A stretch of DNA of 64,000 nt from Caldilineaceae bacterium (lineage in GTDB: Bacteria > Chloroflexota > Anaerolineae > Caldilineales > Caldilineaceae): assembly GCA_022827195.1 (NCBI GenBank), contig JAJDTL010000050.1:45194-109193 (forward strand), written 5' to 3'. The notes under the pieces were generated by a model. It was not told the DNA's origin, did no database searches, and worked only from the letters and a program-made list of their open reading frames with translations. Of this stretch, positions 16,788-26,188 are shown one piece after another; position 1 is the stretch's first letter, and each line of letters opens with the position of its first letter. A program made the translations under genes and the position numbers.

Positions 16788-17915
16788 TCACCCAAACGAG
16801 TATTTGCGCACGATCTCTTCACGCACGTGGACGCCCAAGCCAGGTGTGTCGCGTACGGCCAGATAGCCCCCTTCCTGCACCCAGGGGTCGCTGACCAGTT
16901 CATGCTGCATGGGCGATTCGTGCGGCTTCAGGTCCATGCTCACACCATGGTTGCTTATTGCCAGCAGATGTACGCTGGCCGCGCTGTTGAGCGCGCTGCT
17001 CCAGGTGTGCAGGCTGAACTGCAGATTCTCCACCTCCAGCAGCCGGATCACCGCGCGGCTGCCGGTGATGCCGTGGCTGCGCCCTGGGTCGATCTGGATC
17101 ACATCGACGCCGCCGCTGCGGATCAGGCGCCCGTAGCTCTCAATATCCCACTCATCCTCACCGGTCCCTATCGGCGTCGCCACCGCGGCCCGCAGCCGGG
17201 CATGCCCTTCCAGATCACTCGGCAGGAGCGGCTGCTCGATCCAGCGCAGGCGGTAAGGCTCCAGCTCGCGAAAGCGGCGGATCGCGGTCGGCACGTCCCA
17301 CAGATTACGCGCGCCCGGCGTATCTACGATCAGCTCGCGTTCGTCGCCGATCACCTCGCGGATGCGGCGCACATATTCGATATCGCGTGCGACGTCCTGC
17401 CCGAAGACCGCGCCAGGGTGCATGCCCCAGCCGGCTTTGACGTAATGGTAGCCCTGCTCGACCATCCAGCGGAACTCGTTCAACGTCCAGTCGAGGTCCT
17501 CCATGTCGAAGATAATCGAGGCCATCGCCACGACCTTGTCATGCAGCTTGCCGCCCAAAAGCTGGCAGACGGGCAGGCCGAGGGCCTTGCCCTTCAGGTC
17601 CCAAAGGGCCATGTCGATCGCGCTGACGGCGAAGGCGGCGATCCCCTCGGGGCCATACCACCAGATGTGGGCCAGCATCTTGTGCCAGGCGCGCTCGACG
17701 TCGCGCGCGTCCTCGCCGATCAGCAGCGGCGCCAGCCCCTGCTCGACGATCAGCTTCGCGGCCAGCGCGGCCTCGCGAAACTGGGAGATGCACTCGCCCC
17801 AGCCGACCGTGCCGTCGTCGGCCTCGACCCGCGCCAGCGTGATGTAGCGTTCGATGCCCTTGTAATGGGGTTCGGGATAGGCGAGCGCGAAGGCCTGAAC
17901 TGTGCTGATCTTCAT
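16788..17915 (-). CDS. Enolase-superfamily sugar acid dehydratase (mandelate racemase/muconate lactonizing family)
   Basis: A 375-residue enolase-superfamily protein of normal length. The capping domain (1-125) is followed by barrel motifs YVKAGWG (Lys), LIVDTPGARN (metal Asp), RWIEQP (metal Glu), GTGEDEW (metal Glu), QIDPGRSHGIT (Asp and His) and SLHTW. The Asp-His pair late in the barrel is typical of the mandelate racemase subgroup, which includes sugar acid dehydratases. In this locus L-rhamnonate is the obvious candidate substrate, but motifs alone do not prove it. The start ATG 17915 has a GAGAGGGG SD nine bases upstream. The gene begins 29 bp after the GH106-like gene. Confidence 0.83.
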   Translation of the reverse strand: MKISTVQAFALAYPEPHYKGIERYITLARVEADDGTVGWGECISQFREAALAAKLIVEQGLAPLLIGEDARDVERAWHKMLAHIWWYGPEGIAAFAVSAIDMALWDLKGKALGLPVCQLLGGKLHDKVVAMASIIFDMEDLDWTLNEFRWMVEQGYHYVKAGWGMHPGAVFGQDVARDIEYVRRIREVIGDERELIVDTPGARNLWDVPTAIRRFRELEPYRLRWIEQPLLPSDLEGHARLRAAVATPIGTGEDEWDIESYGRLIRSGGVDVIQIDPGRSHGITGSRAVIRLLEVENLQFSLHTWSSALNSAASVHLLAISNHGVSMDLKPHESPMQHELVSDPWVQEGGYLAVRDTPGLGVHVREEIVRKYSFG

Positions 17916-17944
17916 CGTAGAATCCCCTCTCGCTGAAACGGCTG

Positions 17945-20900
17945 CTATCCGCTATCCAGCGTCGGTCTGGCCAGCAGCCTGACGCGCGCCGGAAAACTGA
18001 CCGTGACGGGGCCGAGCAGCCCTGAAACCGCCTGCCCCGGAAAGACATAGTCAGACTCGAACGGCCCCGTGCTGAAATAGTTGGCCAGCGTGTTGTAGAC
18101 GGTCACTTCCAGCTCGTTGTCGCCCGCGCGCACATGGCCGGTGATGTCGAAGCGGTAGGGACGCGCCAGTCCGACGCCCACAACCTGCCCGTTGACGGCC
18201 ACCTCCGCCGTTGTGTTCACTGCGCCCAGGTCGAGAATGACTTCACCCTGCAACTGCTCATGCGTGAGGGAGAATTTCTTCATGTAGACTGCGCCGCCGG
18301 AGTAGCACTCCAACGCGTACTGGCTCCAATCGCCCAAGGGAAGGGACGCCTCCGCGCATTCGAAGCGAACCGGCTGGCGGATGGCCGCGCCGGCGTAGAC
18401 GCCGGGTTTCTGTTCCACGCGCAACGCAACCTGGGAGACTTCCGCGACCGCCGCATCCAGTCGCACCTGCCCATCCTGGAATGCCCTTTCGGCGCCGTCA
18501 ATCCATACCTGAACGCTCTCCGCATCCACGTCCAGATGGAGCGCATGCGTCCCCGCCGGCGCCTCGCACCTGTACCAGCCGACGCGTCTCTCTTTGTGCG
18601 GGGCGGTTTCATATACAAGCTCGGAAGGCTCGGCGAACCAGGTCAGCCGCGCCGCCGGACGGTCTCGCACAGGTGTCGTCGACTGCTCCAGAAGAGCAGC
18701 ATACGCCCGCAAGGGTTGGGCAGGCGGCTGGACACAAGCGAGCAGGAGAAGGTTCAGCCCTTCCTGCAGGAAGACCTCTGTCTCTGCCTGAACCTGTTCC
18801 CCGGAACTGTCCGGCTGCAGAGCCTCCCCGTTCAGCCACGCCTGCTCCACCTGCCCGCTGTCGGCCCCCAGATGAAGGTTCCAGCGCCCAGCCCGCGGCG
18901 CCCGCACATGTGTGTACAGATAGCGCACGCTCTCTTCATGCTCGTCGGCAACGTCAAGGCAGAGAAATGAGTCCCCGACACCGTGGCTCCCGCCAAATAC
19001 GTCGCTTCCCGGCTGCCCGAACTCCTGCGAAAAGCAGACCGTCTGCCAGCCAATCTCTCCGGCGTTCAGCGCATCTGCGTCCCCGGCGGCCAATGCCGCC
19101 AGTTCAGGCGGGACGCGCCCGCGCGGGAAAGGGCCGCTTGCCCGCCAGTAGGGGCCAAAAGTGTAGGTGAAAACGGGCCAACCGCCGTCGTCGTAGTCGC
19201 GGCTGTGCCAGCCCAGCGCCTCGCCCGCCGTCTCCTCCTCCCGGTAGCGGAGCTGTCGCGCTTCCGCGCCTATTTTTTCATCACCGGCCGGATCGCGGAA
19301 ATCGCCCCAGCGGTTGTCCATCGTTGGCGTCAACCGGAACGACCAGTCGCCCGTCAGGTGCATGGGGGCCGGCGCCGGGCCGAAGCGGGCCTGCGCACCG
19401 TACTCGCGCCCCCCATGCCGCACGCGCACCGTTTTGCCGCCCCCGTCTTCGATTGTGCCCCTGATCTTCACGGTATCGCCGGCCGTTTCCACATGCGTGA
19501 TCGCCTCCAAATTGTCCGCCGTCACAGCCGGCCTCCCTGCGGGCGGGCGCATTACCAGGACAATGCCTTGGTTGGCCTCCATCGTCAGCCGTACCGTAGT
19601 CCTGTCATCCGTGTGGGAGAAACGGTGCCATGGCGTAACCTCGCCGTTCCAGCAGTCCCAGATCTCCGGTTCGCCGCGCACACGCAGGGCAAGAGTCAAC
19701 TCTCTTCGCACCGACTCGACATTATAGAGGAAGTAGACGTCCAGATCACCGATTCTCTGATGCGTGTGGAAGACGTTCCTGCCTGAAGCAACCACATCCC
19801 GGGCGATCGCGTCCGAGATAACCGCTGCGATATCGACCCCCCGCTGCGCGGCATGGGGCGTGCGCGCCGTCTCCTGGCCTGGCAGGAAGATTCCCTGCCC
19901 GCCGTGTTCGTTGTGCTGCCGGTAGATGCTGCCCAGCGCCTGGCTGTGCACCTCGGTCCGGTGGACGGCCTCTTCGCTGGAAGCGATGCCAAAGATATGC
20001 CGCAGCGCAGCCCGCACCTGGGGGTCGTTGCGGCCGTGCTCCTGCGATGCGCTCGGCAGCCGGCGGAAGGCCACGACCGTGCCGCCCCCGTCATAGAACT
20101 CCCGCAGCTTCGCCAGCGTCTGGCGGCGGATCGTCGTCATCGGCGGCAGGATCACGGCCCGGAACCGGATGCCGGCGATCTCCAGGGTCCCGTCGCGCAC
20201 AACCGCCTCGCTTAGCAGGTTGTCGTCGACGAAATCGAAGTCGATGCCCGCCCCATAGACCTGGCGGGCGAGCGAGAAGGTGGTCATTGCGCAGTCGTCG
20301 GCCGCGCTCGTGAAGGAGTCGCCGCGCAGCCAGTTGGCGTGGACCGTCGTCAGCGGGTAGAGCAGCGCCGCGTCCGCCACGTGCGTGCCCTGGCTCATCA
20401 CCGCGCTCAGGCGGGAGACATAGTCCACGAACGTCTGCCAGTGCTCCCAGTAGGGCTGGCGCCAGTGAACTGACGGCGGCACCCACTCGTACCAACCGGC
20501 CAGCGTATTGTAGAGCCCGCCGTGCTGATTGTAGAGGTTCAGACCGTAGGCATAGTTCTCATGCGTCCAGGCGATGTTCTGCTCCTGGGTCATGCCCCAG
20601 CCCGACCCCCAGTAGACGCACATCGCAGCCCGCTCGCGCCGGTAGATGTGCTGGACCGAGCTGGAGAGCTTGGCGTCGATGAAGCAGCGTTCGCCCGGCA
20701 GGCTCGCGCCGGGGTCCTCGTTGCCGGTCACGTGGAACCAGCGCATCAGGCGGAAGAAGTCGCCGTAATGCCACGTCTGCCCCAGCATATCCTGCCGGCC
20801 CCAGGTCGCGATCGTGCCGTAGCGCATCCCCCGCTCTTCGTGCCATTCGCACAGCGGCCTGTAGAGGTTCTCCTCCAGCAGCGCCGACATCACCTCGTAA

Positions 20901-21751
20901 TAGTCGCAGCGGATTTTGTCGGTGAAGTCGCCGATATCGTGGAAGAGGCCGAACAGATGGGGCGCGGGATCGTAGCCCTTTTCCGCCCTGAACCGCGCGG
21001 CCAGCTCAGGCGCGTAGAGGATTTTGCCGTTGAGGACATAGAGCTCGTCCTGCCCGTAGAGCGAGAGCGTGCCGGGAACAAAGTCGCGCAGACGCTCCTC
21101 GTGCTCCTGCCAGTAGATTTCGAGATAGCGCGCCGCGACATGGGGGTTGAGGTAGTCGAGATCGTGAGGCTGGCTGGCGACGGCAGCGAGCAGCCAGCCC
21201 GGTTCGGGCGCGTCCCACGCCAGAGGCTGCCCCGGTTCCGGCAGTGCCAGTTTCCGGCTAGAGTCGGGATCCAGCCCCCCGTCCTCGATCCGGAATGCGG
21301 CTGCGGCCAGGACCGTCTCCCCCTGCGGCAGGTCGAGCTGCAGCGTCCCCTCCTCCTGCGAGCGCGCCTCGTGAATGACCAGCCGGCGGCCGTGCAACTC
21401 CGGCCGCGCCGCGCGCTCCGCCCGCAGCAGATCCTGCCAGTACTCGCGTCCCTCCCAGCCGGAGAACCACGCCTCCAGCCCAAGACGCTCGTGTTCAGCC
21501 ACAGAATGGCGGAAAAACTCCCACCACTCCTCGCTGAAGTAGGCGGGGTCTGTGCCGTACCGCTCGCCGTCCAGGTAACGCGGGTAGTACCACGTTCCTC
21601 CCACGCCCTTTTTCTTCAACTCCTCCAGCTGCCAGGTGATGCGCTCCTTATCCAGCTCTCCCGTCTCCCAGAACCAGGTGACGAAGTCGCTGTAGTCCCG
21701 GGAGGGTCGGCGAAAGAGCTCCAACAGTTTCGTATGCGCAGGAGAGTTCAT
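17945..21751 (-). CDS. GH106-like glycoside hydrolase, probable alpha-L-rhamnosidase
   Basis: A 1,268-residue multidomain hydrolase. The N-terminal part (FVTWFWETGELDKERITWQLEELK broken by short variants, then GVGGTWYYPR) and the long barrel up to about residue 700 match the GH106 alpha-L-rhamnosidase type. Carbohydrate-binding jelly-roll modules follow (YDDGGWP near 870). The C-terminal beta-sandwich (AEVAVNGQVVGV, YRFDITGHVRAGDNELEV) is the usual end of this family. There is no signal peptide or Tat motif, so the enzyme is probably cytoplasmic and would act on imported oligosaccharide or glycoside. Its neighbours are an ABC sugar transporter and rhamnose mutarotase, both consistent with rhamnoside use. 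It is longer than typical GH106 members. Confidence 0.8.
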   Translation of the reverse strand: MNSPAHTKLLELFRRPSRDYSDFVTWFWETGELDKERITWQLEELKKKGVGGTWYYPRYLDGERYGTDPAYFSEEWWEFFRHSVAEHERLGLEAWFSGWEGREYWQDLLRAERAARPELHGRRLVIHEARSQEEGTLQLDLPQGETVLAAAAFRIEDGGLDPDSSRKLALPEPGQPLAWDAPEPGWLLAAVASQPHDLDYLNPHVAARYLEIYWQEHEERLRDFVPGTLSLYGQDELYVLNGKILYAPELAARFRAEKGYDPAPHLFGLFHDIGDFTDKIRCDYYEVMSALLEENLYRPLCEWHEERGMRYGTIATWGRQDMLGQTWHYGDFFRLMRWFHVTGNEDPGASLPGERCFIDAKLSSSVQHIYRRERAAMCVYWGSGWGMTQEQNIAWTHENYAYGLNLYNQHGGLYNTLAGWYEWVPPSVHWRQPYWEHWQTFVDYVSRLSAVMSQGTHVADAALLYPLTTVHANWLRGDSFTSAADDCAMTTFSLARQVYGAGIDFDFVDDNLLSEAVVRDGTLEIAGIRFRAVILPPMTTIRRQTLAKLREFYDGGGTVVAFRRLPSASQEHGRNDPQVRAALRHIFGIASSEEAVHRTEVHSQALGSIYRQHNEHGGQGIFLPGQETARTPHAAQRGVDIAAVISDAIARDVVASGRNVFHTHQRIGDLDVYFLYNVESVRRELTLALRVRGEPEIWDCWNGEVTPWHRFSHTDDRTTVRLTMEANQGIVLVMRPPAGRPAVTADNLEAITHVETAGDTVKIRGTIEDGGGKTVRVRHGGREYGAQARFGPAPAPMHLTGDWSFRLTPTMDNRWGDFRDPAGDEKIGAEARQLRYREEETAGEALGWHSRDYDDGGWPVFTYTFGPYWRASGPFPRGRVPPELAALAAGDADALNAGEIGWQTVCFSQEFGQPGSDVFGGSHGVGDSFLCLDVADEHEESVRYLYTHVRAPRAGRWNLHLGADSGQVEQAWLNGEALQPDSSGEQVQAETEVFLQEGLNLLLLACVQPPAQPLRAYAALLEQSTTPVRDRPAARLTWFAEPSELVYETAPHKERRVGWYRCEAPAGTHALHLDVDAESVQVWIDGAERAFQDGQVRLDAAVAEVSQVALRVEQKPGVYAGAAIRQPVRFECAEASLPLGDWSQYALECYSGGAVYMKKFSLTHEQLQGEVILDLGAVNTTAEVAVNGQVVGVGLARPYRFDITGHVRAGDNELEVTVYNTLANYFSTGPFESDYVFPGQAVSGLLGPVTVSFPARVRLLARPTLDSG

Positions 21752-21811
21752 CTGTCTTTACGGCTGTGTGATGAATCGTGGAATCCCAATCGCTCAGTGA
21801 AGATACCGGCA

Positions 21812-21838
21812 ACCGACCACTGGCCACTGGCCACTGAA
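21812..21838. repeat. CCACTGG spacer repeat
   Basis: Three near-perfect tandem units of CCACTGG/GCCACTG lie directly after the stop of the MalG-type permease gene and before the GH106-like start (minus strand). Confidence 0.65.
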
Positions 21839-21839
21839 G

Positions 21840-22718
21840 TTACACCTTGATCGCGCCCGAAGTCAGGCCGGCCACAAACCAGCGGCTGGTGAAGAAGAAG
21901 AGGATCACCAAGGGGATCGAGCCGATCAACAGCCCCGCCATCGTCAGCCCGTAACGAGTGAAGTACTCAGTCTGATACGTCCACAGGCCCGGCGTCAAAG
22001 GCAGGAGGTTCTGCCGGTTGACAGTCAGCGCGGGCCAGATGAGATTGTTCCACGTGCCCAGAATGTTCAGAATTGCGGCCACCCCCAGCATCGACTTGCT
22101 CAGCGGAAGCGCAATCCGCCAGTAGCCCTGCCACTCGCTCTCGCCATCAATGCGCGCCGCGTCGAACAGTTCCTTCGGCAGGCTTTCAAAAAACGTACGT
22201 AGAATGAACATCGCGAACACCTGCCCGCTCGCGATCCAGGGCAGGATCATCGCCCAATAGGTGTTGATCAGCCCGAGGTCCTTCACCAACACAAAGGATG
22301 GAATCAGGGTCATCGCCGACGGCACCATCATCAGCGACAACACCAGGTAGAAAAGCACCTGACGGGCCGGGAACTCGAGGATTCCGAAGGCATAGGCCGA
22401 AAGCGACGCCAGCAGCAGCACGCCGATCACGGTCACCCCACTCACAATGATGCTGTTCCTGATGAATTGCTGCACGATCTCAAACGCCAGCCCATAATTC
22501 TCCCAGTGCAACGGAAACGTCAGCGCGAACGGCTGCCGCGCAAACTGCGGGATCGTCTTCAACGAAATCAGAAAGGCCATTACCAGCGGCGCGATGCCCC
22601 CCACCAGGAACAGGCCCAATACCACGACCCGCCACCAGTCCCCGCGCAGGAACACACCCACCTGCTCACTCCTGCTCCGTCTGTACTGTCCTCTTAAATC
22701 CATCCCCGCCGCGCTCAT
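21840..22718 (-). CDS. Carbohydrate ABC transporter permease (MalG type)
   Basis: A 292-residue inner-membrane permease with about six transmembrane segments, the first at about 30-55 (VVLGLFLVGGIAPLVMAFLI). The EAA loop, which docks the ATPase, is clear at about 190-215 (ELFDAARIDGESEWQGYWRI). It pairs with the MalF-type permease 55 bp upstream and the lipoprotein binding protein at 24686. No ATPase gene lies in the window, so an MsmX/UgpC-type shared ATPase is likely used. A second Met at residue 6 is an alternative start. Confidence 0.9.
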   Translation of the reverse strand: MSAAGMDLRGQYRRSRSEQVGVFLRGDWWRVVVLGLFLVGGIAPLVMAFLISLKTIPQFARQPFALTFPLHWENYGLAFEIVQQFIRNSIIVSGVTVIGVLLLASLSAYAFGILEFPARQVLFYLVLSLMMVPSAMTLIPSFVLVKDLGLINTYWAMILPWIASGQVFAMFILRTFFESLPKELFDAARIDGESEWQGYWRIALPLSKSMLGVAAILNILGTWNNLIWPALTVNRQNLLPLTPGLWTYQTEYFTRYGLTMAGLLIGSIPLVILFFFTSRWFVAGLTSGAIKV

Positions 22719-22728
22719 GCCCTAACCC

Positions 22729-22773
22729 CCCACTATCCACTATCTGCTGGCCACTGGCCACCGACCACTGCCC
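22729..22773. repeat. CCACTGG spacer repeat between permease genes
   Basis: A run of CCACTAT/CCACTGG/CGACCACTG units fills nearly the whole gap between the two permease genes. Confidence 0.65.
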
Positions 22774-23733
22774 CTAATACTCTTCAGTCGTGATGTACTT
22801 CATATTGATCAGCGTCAACACGAGCGTGATCAGAAACAACACAACCCCAATCGCCGAGGCATACCCCATCTTGTTGATGCGGAATGCATTCCAGAACATC
22901 CACATTCCCGGCACCATCGTACTGTTGATCGGCCCGCCCTGCGTCATCGCGAACACCGCCGTGAACTCCTGCACGCCCCACATGATCGTGAGCACAGAAA
23001 TCAACTTGATCTGCCCCGCGATCAGCGGCAGCTCGATCGACCAGAAGCGCCGCATCTCAGTCGCCCCGTCGATCATGGCGCTCTCCACGATCTCGTACGG
23101 GATCGCCTGCAGGCCGGCCAGCAGAATCAGGATCGCCACCCCGTCCACCCACGGAAAATTGCGCAGCATCACCGCGTACAGCGCCACGTTCGGGTCAGAC
23201 AGCCATGCCCGCGTCCACTCCTCCAGCCCTACCCACGTCAGAATCGCGTTCAGCGGCCCTACCTTTACATCGTAGATGAACTTCCACAGCATCAACGGCA
23301 CGATCGCGGGAATAACCACCGGCAGAATCATCCCCAAGCGGAACGTATACTGCACCCTTCCACCCCGCAGCCGGTGTATCAGCACGGCAATGAACAGTGA
23401 AACACCCACCGTCGACACCACATACCAGGCCGCCAGCTGCAGCATGTGGTCCATCGAATTCAGAAATACCCGGTCCTTGGTGAAAAGCTGGATGAAGTTG
23501 CCCAGGCCTACAAAGTCCGCGGACAAGCCCGGCGCCCACTTGAACACCGACCGGTACAACCCCAGCAGGGCTGGATAATACATAAACACCAGCAGGAAAA
23601 CGAAGGTAGGGGCGAGCATGGTATAGGCGACGCGCCCCTCGTAGATGCGTCTTCCCAGTGACTTCCTGCGCGCCTGCGCACCCACGGATTGGGCTGCCAC
23701 TTCGGGCATAGCGGACATCTCTTCTACAGCCAT
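22774..23733 (-). CDS. Carbohydrate ABC transporter permease (MalF type)
   Basis: A 319-residue permease with a short cytoplasmic N-terminus and about six transmembrane segments, the first at about 37-57 (MLAPTFVFLLVFMYYP). The EAA loop sits near 215-235 (ESAMIDGATEMRRFWSIELP). It forms the transmembrane channel with the MalG-type partner downstream. The first Met (23733) lies 58 bp after the dioxygenase gene; Met6 and Met8 are possible alternatives. Confidence 0.9.
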   Translation of the reverse strand: MAVEEMSAMPEVAAQSVGAQARRKSLGRRIYEGRVAYTMLAPTFVFLLVFMYYPALLGLYRSVFKWAPGLSADFVGLGNFIQLFTKDRVFLNSMDHMLQLAAWYVVSTVGVSLFIAVLIHRLRGGRVQYTFRLGMILPVVIPAIVPLMLWKFIYDVKVGPLNAILTWVGLEEWTRAWLSDPNVALYAVMLRNFPWVDGVAILILLAGLQAIPYEIVESAMIDGATEMRRFWSIELPLIAGQIKLISVLTIMWGVQEFTAVFAMTQGGPINSTMVPGMWMFWNAFRINKMGYASAIGVVLFLITLVLTLINMKYITTEEY

Positions 23734-23791
23734 GAGAGCATCCTCAAACTTCAGCGGCTACGGGATTGGGGCCAATGAACTTCCCCAATTG

Positions 23792-24586
23792 CTAACTATT
23801 CGGATAGATCAAAGGCAGATGTTCGTCGTCTGCGATTTCGTCGCCCACGCACAGGTGAGCGGCCACCTTTGCCGGCAGCGCAGCCGGCCGGCCGTTGTAC
23901 ACCGCGCCTGCGGGCATGAACAGCATCGCCAGCGCCCGCCGCGGATGGACCGTCATATTGGGGCCGGCGGCATGGGCGATCATGCCGTTGATAAAGACAG
24001 CGCCGCCGGCCTGAACTTCAGCGGCAACCGGCTCGAGCGCTCTCCATTCGGGATAGTCGGCCAGCAGACCGTCGATCCTGGTTTCGTTCAGATTGCCCGT
24101 AACATCGAAGCGGCTGCACCTGTGCGTGCCCGGCAGAAAGTACATGCAGCCGTTCTGCAGTGTGGCATCATCCAGCGCGACCCACAGCATGATCGACTGC
24201 CGTGAATGGTAGGGGTCCATTGCATTGTCCACGTGCCAGTTGGTCGGGTGGGCCCACGGCTCCTTCACCAGCGCGTGGTCGTGGTAGAGGCGGACGCCGT
24301 CTACGCCGGCCAGCGCTGCGGCCAGCCGCCCCAGGCGCGGGTCCGTCACCAGCTGCTTGATCGCCTCGCTCGTCTTCCACAGGTTCACGCACTGCACGAA
24401 GACATCTTCATAGTGGTCGCTGCGCCCCTGGTTGTGGCGGGCGTTGATTGAGAAATGCCGCGCCATGCCTTCGGCCAGCGCGGCACGCCACTTTTCCAGC
24501 TCCTCCCCGTCCAGCAGGGCTTCAACGACAAGGTAGCCGTTCTCGCGGTAGAATTCGACCTGCCGTTGGGACAGCAGTGTGAGCAT
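23792..24586 (-). CDS. Phytanoyl-CoA dioxygenase (PhyH) family protein
   Basis: A 264-residue Fe(II)/2-oxoglutarate-dependent oxygenase of the PhyH family. The double-stranded beta-helix ligands are visible: NWHVDNAMDP (His-x-Asp), INGMIAHAAGPN (distal His) and the 2-oxoglutarate Arg in VHPRRALAM. ATG 24586 (MLTLLSQRQVEFYRENGY) is the start, because the 23 extra residues available upstream are a translation of the CCACTGG spacer repeat. It is unusual that this gene splits the binding protein from the permease genes. It may modify the imported substrate or a related small molecule; the substrate is unknown. Confidence 0.83.
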   Translation of the reverse strand: MLTLLSQRQVEFYRENGYLVVEALLDGEELEKWRAALAEGMARHFSINARHNQGRSDHYEDVFVQCVNLWKTSEAIKQLVTDPRLGRLAAALAGVDGVRLYHDHALVKEPWAHPTNWHVDNAMDPYHSRQSIMLWVALDDATLQNGCMYFLPGTHRCSRFDVTGNLNETRIDGLLADYPEWRALEPVAAEVQAGGAVFINGMIAHAAGPNMTVHPRRALAMLFMPAGAVYNGRPAALPAKVAAHLCVGDEIADDEHLPLIYPNS

Positions 24587-24596
24587 AACCCCGATA

Positions 24597-24685
24597 CCGG
24601 TGACCAGTCGCCGGTGACCAGTGGCCAGCGGCCAGTGAGAGAAGTTCCTGGCCACTGACCACTGGAAACTGGCGACTGCAGTTCA
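24597..24685. repeat. Long CCAGTGG/CCACTGG spacer repeat
   Basis: About 90 bp of degenerate units (GACCAGTGGCCAG, GGCCACTGACCACTGG) lie between the binding-protein stop and the dioxygenase start. The unit is read in both orientations, so the tract could form imperfect hairpins. Confidence 0.65.
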
Positions 24686-26188
24686 CTAGCAGGTCAGGTT
24701 TTCGCGCTCAATGTAACGGTCGGCGTAGAGGTCGAAGGACTCCTGGATGATGTCCAGCGCGGTGTCCAGGTCCATCTGGTCCAGCAGGTAGGAGCGCCAA
24801 GCCTGGCCGATCGGCTCGGCCGCCTCGGCGTCCAGCTTGACCTCCTCGTACACGAACATCTGCGTCTCACCGATCTGCTCGGTCAGCAGCGCAAACGGTT
24901 CCTCGAAGCGCGGATCGACCGGCACATTCTTCACATTCGGCATCAAGGTGCCGATCTCCGACTGGATCGTGTGCAGATTGTCCGGCACCGAGATCCAGCG
25001 CATCAGGTCGACGGCGGCATCGATCACGCCGTCCTTCTCCGAACGCGTCGAAATCGCGATCTGATCGCCCACAGGACCGCCAATCGGCCACGCCGGCGTC
25101 GGCGGGTCCGTTACCAGGTCACTGCTCTCCTTCGTCAGGATCGGCGCAAAGAAGGTGCTCCACTCGAAGTCGACCAGCGGGTCGTGCAGCAACCGCGGGA
25201 ACGACCACGTGCCGTTCTCCATAATCGGCTCGACCTTGTTCAGGAAGCGCGTATGGCTGTCCGTGGCCTGCGTCGTCCAGTCCGCCGGACGGTAGGGCAC
25301 ATTCTGCTTCCACAGCTCCATCCACTCGCGGTACTGCGGCAGCTGCGCATGGTAGACGCCGGTCTCGATCGCACAGGCCACCTCTTCGTATGTGGCCGTG
25401 CCCCGGTCGGGGTTCACCTGCGGCTCGATCTCGCCGGCCATCAGCATCCCGCCCATCTGCACGCGATACCAGTGGTCCGTATCCGACACACGGCCGGTCC
25501 AGCCGCCGTAGGCATCGATGCCCTCATCGCGGAACGCCTGGCACACCGAGAGGAACTCGGCGTAGTTCGTTGGCACGTCCTGGCCCAGATCGTTGAACCA
25601 GTCCACGTTGTAGTAGAAGAATGTCGTGATAAGCCCGAAGACCATGTTGTAGTAGCCGTCCCGCATCAGCGTCTCACCTGTGGGGATCGGGAAGAACTGG
25701 TCGAGCCACTTTCCGCTGCCGGGGTCGCCGGCCGGGATGTAGGGGTTCGGCTGGTTGAAGTAGGGGGTCAGTTCCGCCCACCAGCCCTTGTCCAGGTCAT
25801 CTTTGATGTGCCAGTGCGCATGCGTCGTGATGTGCGGAATCGTCCCGGCCGTCTGCTGCGCAATCGTCCACTCGCGGCTGCTGATGCCCTGCGGGATGCG
25901 GATCCACTCGATGCTGACGTCGGGGTGTTCCGCCGTATAGCCGTCCAGCACCTCGAGGATCTTGTTGTGCGGCAGCGGGTTGTCCTCGGTGCGCTCCATG
26001 CTCTGCGTCGGCGTCCAGCCGCCCCAGAACGTGACCAGCTCTTTGACTTCGCCCATGGCGTCGTCACCGTCGCCCGCGGGCGCCATCGGCGCCTGGCAGG
26101 CGGCGAGCGCGCCGCCCATTCCCGCGCCGAGCGCAGCTACACCTACCCCTTTTAGCAGCGCGCGTCGCGAAATAAGATTCTCGGCCAT
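24686..26188 (-). CDS. ABC transporter extracellular sugar-binding lipoprotein
   Basis: A 500-residue family 1 solute-binding protein. The start ATG 26188 is fixed by a strong AAGGAG SD eight bases upstream and by the signal sequence that follows. The signal has a twin-arginine motif (SRRALLKG, Arg8-Arg9), a hydrophobic stretch and a lipobox ending at Cys31 (LAACQ), so it is probably a Tat-exported lipoprotein. The mature domain shows the alternating alpha/beta style of sugar-binding proteins with many aromatic residues (FWGGW, WHIKDDL, GGWTGRVSDTDHW). It heads the minus-strand transporter and catabolic run and should set its specificity. Confidence 0.88.
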   Translation of the reverse strand: MAENLISRRALLKGVGVAALGAGMGGALAACQAPMAPAGDGDDAMGEVKELVTFWGGWTPTQSMERTEDNPLPHNKILEVLDGYTAEHPDVSIEWIRIPQGISSREWTIAQQTAGTIPHITTHAHWHIKDDLDKGWWAELTPYFNQPNPYIPAGDPGSGKWLDQFFPIPTGETLMRDGYYNMVFGLITTFFYYNVDWFNDLGQDVPTNYAEFLSVCQAFRDEGIDAYGGWTGRVSDTDHWYRVQMGGMLMAGEIEPQVNPDRGTATYEEVACAIETGVYHAQLPQYREWMELWKQNVPYRPADWTTQATDSHTRFLNKVEPIMENGTWSFPRLLHDPLVDFEWSTFFAPILTKESSDLVTDPPTPAWPIGGPVGDQIAISTRSEKDGVIDAAVDLMRWISVPDNLHTIQSEIGTLMPNVKNVPVDPRFEEPFALLTEQIGETQMFVYEEVKLDAEAAEPIGQAWRSYLLDQMDLDTALDIIQESFDLYADRYIERENLTC

